From: Defluviicoccus sp.
GTDB taxonomy: Bacteria; Pseudomonadota; Alphaproteobacteria; MPNO01
Direction: 5' to 3'
NCBI GenBank assembly: GCA_028820945.1
Contig: JAPPHW010000042.1
Span: 1-10,665 of the forward strand
DNA length: 10,665 nucleotides
The translations under genes and the position numbers were made by a program. Positions 5,721 to 10,665 of this stretch are shown here, piece after piece. A model generated the notes under the pieces. The model saw only the letters and a list, made by a program, of their open reading frames with translations. It was not told the origin of the DNA and ran no database searches. Position 1 is the stretch's first letter; each line of letters opens with the position of its first letter.

Positions 5721-6526
5721 CTGTCGCGGAACGCGTCCATCAGCGGCTTCTGCTGGCCGCCGTCGATCTCGATCATCGTCCCGTTGACGAAATGCGCGAG
5801 CGGCGAGGCGAGATAGGTCACGAGGTTGGCGACCTCGTCGCACTCCGCGATACGCCCGAGCGGAATCGCCCGCGGCGCGAGCTGGTCGGCCTCCTCGTAG
5901 GGGATCTTCATGTCGCGCGACATCGCCTGGACCAGCCCGTCCCAGCGCTCCGTCCTGACCGGGCCGGGATTGACCGCGCAGACCGTGATGTTCTCGCGCC
6001 CGTACTGGGCGGCGATCGAGATGGTGAAATTCTGTCCGGCCGCATTGGCCGCGCCCGGCGCGACCTCCCAGTAGGAGTGCTTGATGCCGTCATTGCCGAT
6101 CAGGTTGACGATGCGTCCGCCGCCTTGGCGGCGCATATGCGGCACGGCATAGCGGGTGCAGCGCACATAGCCCATGAACTTGAGCCCGAGCGCGGCCTCC
6201 CAGTCCTCTTCCGAGAGCCCTTCGAGCACCCCGCCCGGTGCCGCGCCGGCGTTGTTGACCAGGATGTCGAGCCGGCCGAAATGCTCGACCGTCCCGTCGA
6301 TGAACGCCTGGGCGTCCTCCGGTCTGGTGAGGTCGGCGGCGATGGAGAGAACTTCCTGGCCGGTGCGCTGCTGGATCGCGGCCGCGGCGTTGTCGAGCCG
6401 CTGCTTGTCGCGCGCGCAGATCGCGACCTTGCAGCCCTCCGTCGCCAGGCTTTCCGCGATCGCCCGTCCGATGCCGATACTTCCCCCGGTCACCGCCGCG
6501 ATCTTGCCGTCCAGTTGAAGGTCCAT
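5717..6526 (-). CDS. SDR-fold protein lacking the usual Ser-Tyr-Lys catalytic residues
   Basis: 269 residues, the normal length for a classical short-chain dehydrogenase. The Rossmann part is intact: TGGSIGIG (13-20), Arg39 after the second strand (suggesting NADP(H)), DL at 65-66, NNAG (91-94), PGPV (187-190) and the C-terminal IDGGQQKP. The active site is not standard. Where YxxxK is expected the protein reads PGAAN (157-161), the catalytic Ser position is Gly144 (NLIGNDG), and the Asn of the tetrad appears to be Gly113. Tyr152 (SYWEVAP) lies close by but out of register. It may be a non-redox NADP-binding protein, a dehydrogenase with a different acid-base residue, or an unusual lyase/dehydratase-like enzyme. 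First gene of the SDR-amidase pair, with a good AAGGAG before the ATG. The fold is certain; the reaction is unknown. Confidence 0.85.
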   Translation of the reverse strand: MDLQLDGKIAAVTGGSIGIGRAIAESLATEGCKVAICARDKQRLDNAAAAIQQRTGQEVLSIAADLTRPEDAQAFIDGTVEHFGRLDILVNNAGAAPGGVLEGLSEEDWEAALGLKFMGYVRCTRYAVPHMRRQGGGRIVNLIGNDGIKHSYWEVAPGAANAAGQNFTISIAAQYGRENITVCAVNPGPVRTERWDGLVQAMSRDMKIPYEEADQLAPRAIPLGRIAECDEVANLVTYLASPLAHFVNGTMIEIDGGQQKPLMDAFRDR

Positions 6527-6627
6527 CTCCGTCTCCTTGTCCCCGCCGGTCGCGCTTGAGGTTTGCGCGGAAATTCGCTCGTCCCTACCCTAGCGCCGCG
6601 CGGCGAAGATGCAAAACGGCGGGCTGG
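6527..6627. promoter_or_regulatory. Divergent intergenic region between SDR and molybdenum hydroxylase
   Basis: This 101-base gap separates two genes read away from each other, so it must hold promoters for both unless one is read through. I see no clear -35/-10 pair on either strand. A perfect palindrome, CGCCGCGCGGCG, lies at 6594-6605 and could be an operator or chance in GC-rich DNA. No copy of the TGYCGAC element from the left end was found here. Confidence 0.4.
6533..6538 (-). promoter_or_regulatory. Ribosome binding site AAGGAG
   Basis: Reads AAGGAG on the minus strand, 6 bases before the ATG at 6526-6524. It supports the SDR start. Confidence 0.7.
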
Positions 6628-8922
6628 ATGGCGGAGAGGATGATCGGGCGCGCGCTGAGCCGGCGCGAGGACAGGCGGCTCCTGCGCGGGACGGGCCGGT
6701 TCGTCGACGATTTCGCGCCGCCCGGCACCGCACACATGGCGATCCTGAGAAGCCCTTTCGCTCATGCGCGCATCCGCTCGGTGGACCTCGCCGCCGCCCG
6801 CGCGGCACCGGGGGCGATCGACGCATTCTGCGGCGCCGACCTCGACCGTCCCTTGCCGGAAATCCCGTTCAGGCTCGCCGGACTCTCGGGGTTCGACCGC
6901 TTCCTGCAGCAGCCGATCGCCACGTCCAAGGCGCGTTTCGCCGGCGAGCCCGTCGCCGTTGTCGTCGCGTCCGACCGCTATGCCGCGGAAGACGCGCTCG
7001 CGGCGATCGAGGTCGACTACGACCCGCTGCCGCCGGTGGCCGATCCGGAGACCGCGGCGGAGTCCGACACTCTCGTCCACGAGGACGCCGGCGACAACGT
7101 GGCGATCCGCTACACCGTCGGCCGCGGCGATACCGAGGCCGCCTTCGCCGCCGCGCCCTACCGCCGGAGCGAGCGTTTCAGGACCCATCGCCAGACCGCC
7201 TTGCCGCTCGAGACCCGGGGGCTCGTCGCCGATTTCTCCGACGGGAACGGCCTGAGACTGTGGGGCGCCGCCAAGGTCACGTATTTCAACAAGCGCGCGC
7301 TGGTCCGGGCCTTTGGTCTGCCCGAGGATTCGGTGGAGTTGATTCAGCTCGATGTCGGCGGCGGCTTCGGCGTGCGGGGCGAGCTCTACCCCGAGGACTA
7401 TCTGGTCCCCATCGCGAGCCGGCGCGTGGGCCGTCCCGTCAAGTGGATCGAGGACCGCCGGGAACATCTGACGGCGGCCAACCATTCGCGCGATATCGTT
7501 TGCACGCTGGAGATCGCGGCCGAGCGCGACGGCACGATCCTCGCCTTGCGGGGCCGGACGGTCGCCGATCTCGGCGCCTATGCGCGGACCAACGGCGGTA
7601 TCGTGCCGGTGCGGACGGTGCAGTTCCTGCCCGGCCCCTATCGCATTCCGAACTTTTCCTGCGAAGCCGAGATCGTGGTCACCAACCGCACGCCCACCGG
7701 CACCTATCGCGGGCCGGGCCGTTTCGAGGCCAATTTCTTCCGCGAGCGGCTGATCGACCTGATGGCGGCGGATCTCGGGCTCGACCCGGCGGAGGTACGG
7801 CTCGCCAACCTGCTGGGCCCCGACGAGCTTCCCTTCGATATCGGTGAGTTGGTTCCCGGCGACAGCGGAATGGCCTATTCCGACGGCGACTACCCGGCCG
7901 CGCTGCGCCGGCTCCTCGACGAGGCCGGCTACGAGGGCTGGCGCGGGCGCCAGGGGAAGACCGGCGCCGACGGCCGTCGCCACGGCCTCGGGATCGCCTG
8001 CTTCGTGGAGAGCAGCGCCGCGGGGCCGCCCGAGCATGCGCGCATCGGCGCGGACGGGAGCGGGCGGATCGAGGTCCGGGTCGGTTCCTCCTCCTTCGGC
8101 CAGGGGGTGGAGACCGGGATGATCCAGATCGCGGCCGATGCGCTCGGCATCGCCCCCGACGCGATCGACGTCCGTCACGGCACCACCAGCCTGCTGCCCG
8201 ACGGCAGCGGCAGCTATCACAGCCGCAGCACGGTCATGGCGGGCAACGCGGTCGCCGCCGCCGCCGCCGCCTTCCGCGAGCGCTGCATCGCGCTCGCCGC
8301 GCTCCGCTGGAACGCCGAGACCGACAGCCTCGTCTGGCGGGACGGCCGAGTCGAAAGGGCCGGCGGAGAGACCATCGGCATCGGGACGCTCGCCGCCTTC
8401 GCGCGTTCCCGCGGCGAGTCCCTTGAGGCCGCCGGCAGTTTTAGCAACCGGGGGAAAGTTGCGTGGAGCTCCGGCGCGCACGCCGCGCATGTCGCGGTCG
8501 ACACCGAGACCGGCGAGGTGGCGGTGCTCGGCTACCACGTGGTCGAGGAGCTCGGCCGGGTTCTCAACCCCATGATGGTCGAGGGCCAGGCCGTTGGCGC
8601 GGCGGTTCAGGGGATCGGCGGCGCCCTGCTCGACCGTATCCGCCACGACGCCGACGGCCAGCTCCTGACAGCGAACCTGGCCGACTACCTGGTGCCGGCG
8701 AGCGCCGAAATCCCGCGAATCGAAACGGTCAAGCTGGAAACGCATCCGGCGAATTCGAATCCGCTCGGCTTCAAGGGGGCGGGCGAGGGCGGGATAATCG
8801 CCGTCGGCGCCGCTATCGCGAATGCCATAGCCCACGCGCTCGGCAAGTCCGGCGAGGGTCCGACCGAACTGCCCGTCTCGCCCGGCGATGTCCTCCGGCT
8901 CGTGGACGGGCGCGGAGAGTAG
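6628..8922 (+). CDS. Molybdenum hydroxylase large subunit (xanthine dehydrogenase/CoxL family)
   Basis: 764 residues from the ATG at 6628. The ATG at 6640 (MIGRALSRRED) is an equally good family start, and neither has a strong ribosome binding site. The protein is the molybdopterin-cytosine-dinucleotide-binding subunit that hydroxylates N-heterocycles, aldehydes or purines with water as oxygen source. Visible features are RRLLRGTGRFVDD (16-28), LPLETRG (192-198), GGGFGVRGELYPEDY (244-258), TYRGPGR (359-365), GQGVET (491-496) and GAGEGG (717-722), whose Glu720 is the expected catalytic base. The CO dehydrogenase loop AYRCSFR is absent, so this is not a form I CO dehydrogenase. No 2Fe-2S or FAD subunit is encoded beside it, which is unusual. 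Context suggests hydroxylation of a heteroaromatic ring feeding the MHPCO-like enzyme. It ends 3 bases from the convergent sdhB stop. Confidence 0.9.
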   Translation: MAERMIGRALSRREDRRLLRGTGRFVDDFAPPGTAHMAILRSPFAHARIRSVDLAAARAAPGAIDAFCGADLDRPLPEIPFRLAGLSGFDRFLQQPIATSKARFAGEPVAVVVASDRYAAEDALAAIEVDYDPLPPVADPETAAESDTLVHEDAGDNVAIRYTVGRGDTEAAFAAAPYRRSERFRTHRQTALPLETRGLVADFSDGNGLRLWGAAKVTYFNKRALVRAFGLPEDSVELIQLDVGGGFGVRGELYPEDYLVPIASRRVGRPVKWIEDRREHLTAANHSRDIVCTLEIAAERDGTILALRGRTVADLGAYARTNGGIVPVRTVQFLPGPYRIPNFSCEAEIVVTNRTPTGTYRGPGRFEANFFRERLIDLMAADLGLDPAEVRLANLLGPDELPFDIGELVPGDSGMAYSDGDYPAALRRLLDEAGYEGWRGRQGKTGADGRRHGLGIACFVESSAAGPPEHARIGADGSGRIEVRVGSSSFGQGVETGMIQIAADALGIAPDAIDVRHGTTSLLPDGSGSYHSRSTVMAGNAVAAAAAAFRERCIALAALRWNAETDSLVWRDGRVERAGGETIGIGTLAAFARSRGESLEAAGSFSNRGKVAWSSGAHAAHVAVDTETGEVAVLGYHVVEELGRVLNPMMVEGQAVGAAVQGIGGALLDRIRHDADGQLLTANLADYLVPASAEIPRIETVKLETHPANSNPLGFKGAGEGGIIAVGAAIANAIAHALGKSGEGPTELPVSPGDVLRLVDGRGE

Positions 8923-8925
8923 GCC

Positions 8926-9705
8926 TCAGCGCCGCGCCACCATGCGCTGCTTGATCTCGCCGATGGCCTTCGCGGGGTTGAGGTCCTTCGGGCAGGTCTT
9001 GGTGCAGTTCATGATCGTGTGGCAGCGATAGAGCCGGAACGGGTCCTCCAGCGCATCCAGCCGCTCGCCGGTGTGCTCGTCGCGCGAATCCGCGATCCAG
9101 CGATGGGCCTGGAGCAGCGCCGCCGGGCCGAGATAGCGGTCGCCGTTCCACCAGTAGCTCGGGCAGCTCGTGGTGCAGCAGAAGCAGAGTATGCACTCCC
9201 ACAGCCCGTCGAGCTTCTCGCGCTCTTCCGGCGATTGCAGGCGCTCGGCGTCGGGCGGCGCCGGGGTCTCGGTCTTCAGCCAGGGCTCGATCGCGGCGTA
9301 CTGCGCATAGGCATCCGTGAGGTCCGGCACCAGGTCCTTGACCACCGCCATGTGCGGCAGGGGGTAGATCTTCACGTCGCCCCTGATGTCGTCGATGAAC
9401 CGCGTGCAGGCGAGCGTGTTGGTGCCGTCGATGTTCATCGCGCAGCTGCCGCAGACGCCCTCGCGGCAGGACCGCCGGAAGGTGAGGGTGGGATCGACCT
9501 CGTTCTTGATCTTGATCACGGCGTCGAGGACCATCGGGCCGCAATCGTCGAGGTCGACGGTGTAACTGTCGACCCTCGGCGTCTCGCCGGAATCCGGATC
9601 CCAACGATAGACCCTGAACGTCCGCGGCCGCTTGGCGCCTTCCGGCGGTTTGTGGGCGGTTCCCTTGCGGATCTTCGAATTTGCGGGCAGCGCGAGCTCG
9701 GCCAT
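8926..9705 (-). CDS. sdhB: Succinate dehydrogenase iron-sulfur subunit
   Basis: 259 residues, full length. It carries the three Fe-S clusters that pass electrons from the flavoprotein to quinone in respiratory complex II at the cytoplasmic face of the inner membrane. 2Fe-2S ligands are Cys80, Cys85, Cys88 ([10 protein letters not shown]) and Cys100. The 4Fe-4S set is Cys171, Cys174, Cys177 and Cys238, and the 3Fe-4S set is Cys181, Cys228 and Cys234, all in the order of E. coli SdhB. The N-terminus ([11 protein letters not shown]...) is of alphaproteobacterial type. The gene begins 13 bases after sdhA. It is the last gene of the sdh operon in this window. Confidence 0.98.
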   Translation of the reverse strand: MAELALPANSKIRKGTAHKPPEGAKRPRTFRVYRWDPDSGETPRVDSYTVDLDDCGPMVLDAVIKIKNEVDPTLTFRRSCREGVCGSCAMNIDGTNTLACTRFIDDIRGDVKIYPLPHMAVVKDLVPDLTDAYAQYAAIEPWLKTETPAPPDAERLQSPEEREKLDGLWECILCFCCTTSCPSYWWNGDRYLGPAALLQAHRWIADSRDEHTGERLDALEDPFRLYRCHTIMNCTKTCPKDLNPAKAIGEIKQRMVARR

Positions 9706-9710
9706 GGAGG

Positions 9711-9715
9711 CTCCC
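9711..9715 (-). promoter_or_regulatory. Ribosome binding site GGGAG of sdhB
   Basis: Reads GGGAG on the minus strand, 5 bases before the ATG at 9705-9703, within the short sdhA-sdhB gap. Confidence 0.6.
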
Positions 9716-9718
9716 GGG

Positions 9719-10665
9719 TCAGTAGACGCGGTCCTTGGGCGGTACCGCCTGGACCTCGTTGGTCATCGTGTTGGTATGGACCGGACGGTATTCCATGCGT
9801 GTCCGGCCGTCGTCGTCGAGCCAGATCAGCGTGTGCTTCATCCAGTTCTCGTCGTCGCGCTCCGGGAAGTCCTCGCGGGCGTGCGCCCCCCGGCTTTCCT
9901 CGCGGTCGAGCGCCGCATCGACGCTGACCACGGATTGCTCGAGCAGGTTGTCGAATTCCAGCGCCTCGACCAGGTCGGAATTCCAGATCATTGACCGGTC
10001 GGATACCGAGATGTCCGACCGCCCGTCCCACACCTTCCTGAGCTTCTCCTTGCCCCCGGCGAGGATCTCGCCGGTGCGGAACACGGCGCAGTGGTTCTGC
10101 ATGATCTGCTGCATTTCGAGCCGGAGCGCCGCGCACGGGGTTCCGCCCTTGGCGTGGCGGCGGGAATCGAGCCGGTGCAGCGCGCTCTCCCCGGCATCGG
10201 CCGGAAGCGGCGGCTGGGACGCGCCGGGCTCCAGGATATCGACGCAGCGATTGGCGGCCGCCCGGCCGAACACGACGAGGTCGAGGAGCGAATTCGAGCC
10301 CAGCCGGTTGGCGCCATGGACCGAGACGCAGGCCGCCTCGCCGATCGCCATCAGTCCCGGCACCGTCGCTTCCAGCGCGCCGTTGGCGGGCGATCGCGCC
10401 TCGCCCAGATGGTTGGTCGGCACGCCGCCCATGTTGTAGTGGACGGTGGGCAGCACCGGGACCGGCTCGCGGGTGACGTCGACGCCAGCGAAGATCTTCG
10501 CAGTCTCCGAGATGCCGGGCAGGCGCTCGGCGATGACCTTGGCGTCGAGATGTTCGATATGCAGGTGAATGTGGTCGCCGCTCTCGCCGACCCCGCGCCC
10601 CTCGCGCATTTCCATCGTCATCGCGCGCGAGACCACGTCGCGCGAGGCGAGGTCCTTCACGTTGG
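9719..10665 (-). CDS. sdhA: Succinate dehydrogenase flavoprotein subunit, C-terminal part
   Basis: Partial: the frame is open to the right edge, giving about 315 C-terminal residues of a protein usually near 600. It oxidises succinate to fumarate on covalently bound FAD in complex II. Active-site landmarks are present: the Arg of SRDVVSRAM near the edge (equivalent to E. coli Arg286), the His of HYNMGG (codon at 10441-10439, like His354) and the Arg of GANRLGSNS (like Arg399). The C-terminal helical domain ([15 protein letters not shown]) and the conserved [22 protein letters not shown] stretch (shown here only as a family hallmark) are intact. It lies upstream of sdhB in the same transcript. 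Nothing unusual is seen. Confidence 0.97.
   Translation of the reverse strand, partial: NVKDLASRDVVSRAMTMEMREGRGVGESGDHIHLHIEHLDAKVIAERLPGISETAKIFAGVDVTREPVPVLPTVHYNMGGVPTNHLGEARSPANGALEATVPGLMAIGEAACVSVHGANRLGSNSLLDLVVFGRAAANRCVDILEPGASQPPLPADAGESALHRLDSRRHAKGGTPCAALRLEMQQIMQNHCAVFRTGEILAGGKEKLRKVWDGRSDISVSDRSMIWNSDLVEALEFDNLLEQSVVSVDAALDREESRGAHAREDFPERDDENWMKHTLIWLDDDGRTRMEYRPVHTNTMTNEVQAVPPKDRVY

Noticed and set aside
6490..8835. 781-codon minus-strand open frame opposite the molybdenum hydroxylase
   Set aside because: Antisense shadow. The plus strand carries every family motif, and the minus product resembles nothing known and has a shadow-like composition.
6628..8922. Form I carbon monoxide dehydrogenase large subunit
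   Set aside because: The active-site loop reads TYRGPGR rather than AYRCSFR, and no coxM or coxS is adjacent.

Overview
The window looks like a high-GC alphaproteobacterial chromosome. The succinate dehydrogenase iron-sulfur protein at the right end has the alphaproteobacterial type of N-terminus. GC is high throughout and spurious long reading frames are common on both strands. I cannot place the genus; Rhodospirillales-like is a guess from protein flavour.

Layout. (1) Bases 1-564 hold no convincing gene, but about 197-370 is densely packed with copies of a TG(C/T)CGAC core, arranged as inverted repeats and palindromes. (2) Bases 565-4452 form a tightly coupled plus-strand operon of four genes: a PEP mutase/isocitrate lyase superfamily protein of the oxaloacetate decarboxylase type; an FAD monooxygenase closely resembling the pyridine-ring-opening enzyme MHPCO of vitamin B6 degradation; a thiamine-diphosphate decarboxylase of the ComDE/phosphonopyruvate decarboxylase type with its two domains in swapped order; and a double-domain NIPSNAP protein. 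(3) Bases 6526 down to 4449 form a minus-strand pair: an SDR-fold protein that has lost the usual catalytic tetrad, then an amidase-signature hydrolase starting at a GTG that overlaps the SDR stop. (4) Bases 6628-8922 encode a molybdenum hydroxylase large subunit, divergent from the SDR and without its usual Fe-S and FAD partners nearby. (5) Bases 8926-10665 (minus strand) hold sdhB and the 3' part of sdhA, the end of the housekeeping succinate dehydrogenase operon. This marks the boundary between a catabolic cluster and core genome.

How the genes may work together (inference). A molybdenum hydroxylase, an MHPCO-type ring-opening monooxygenase and an amidase are the enzyme types used to hydroxylate an N-heteroaromatic ring, open it to an enamide, and hydrolyse the amide. 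The TPP decarboxylase and the oxaloacetate-decarboxylase-like protein could process the resulting 2-oxo acids. I know of no described pathway with this combination, so a new N-heterocycle (pyridine-type) catabolic system is the best candidate for something undescribed here. No transporter or regulator is visible in the window.
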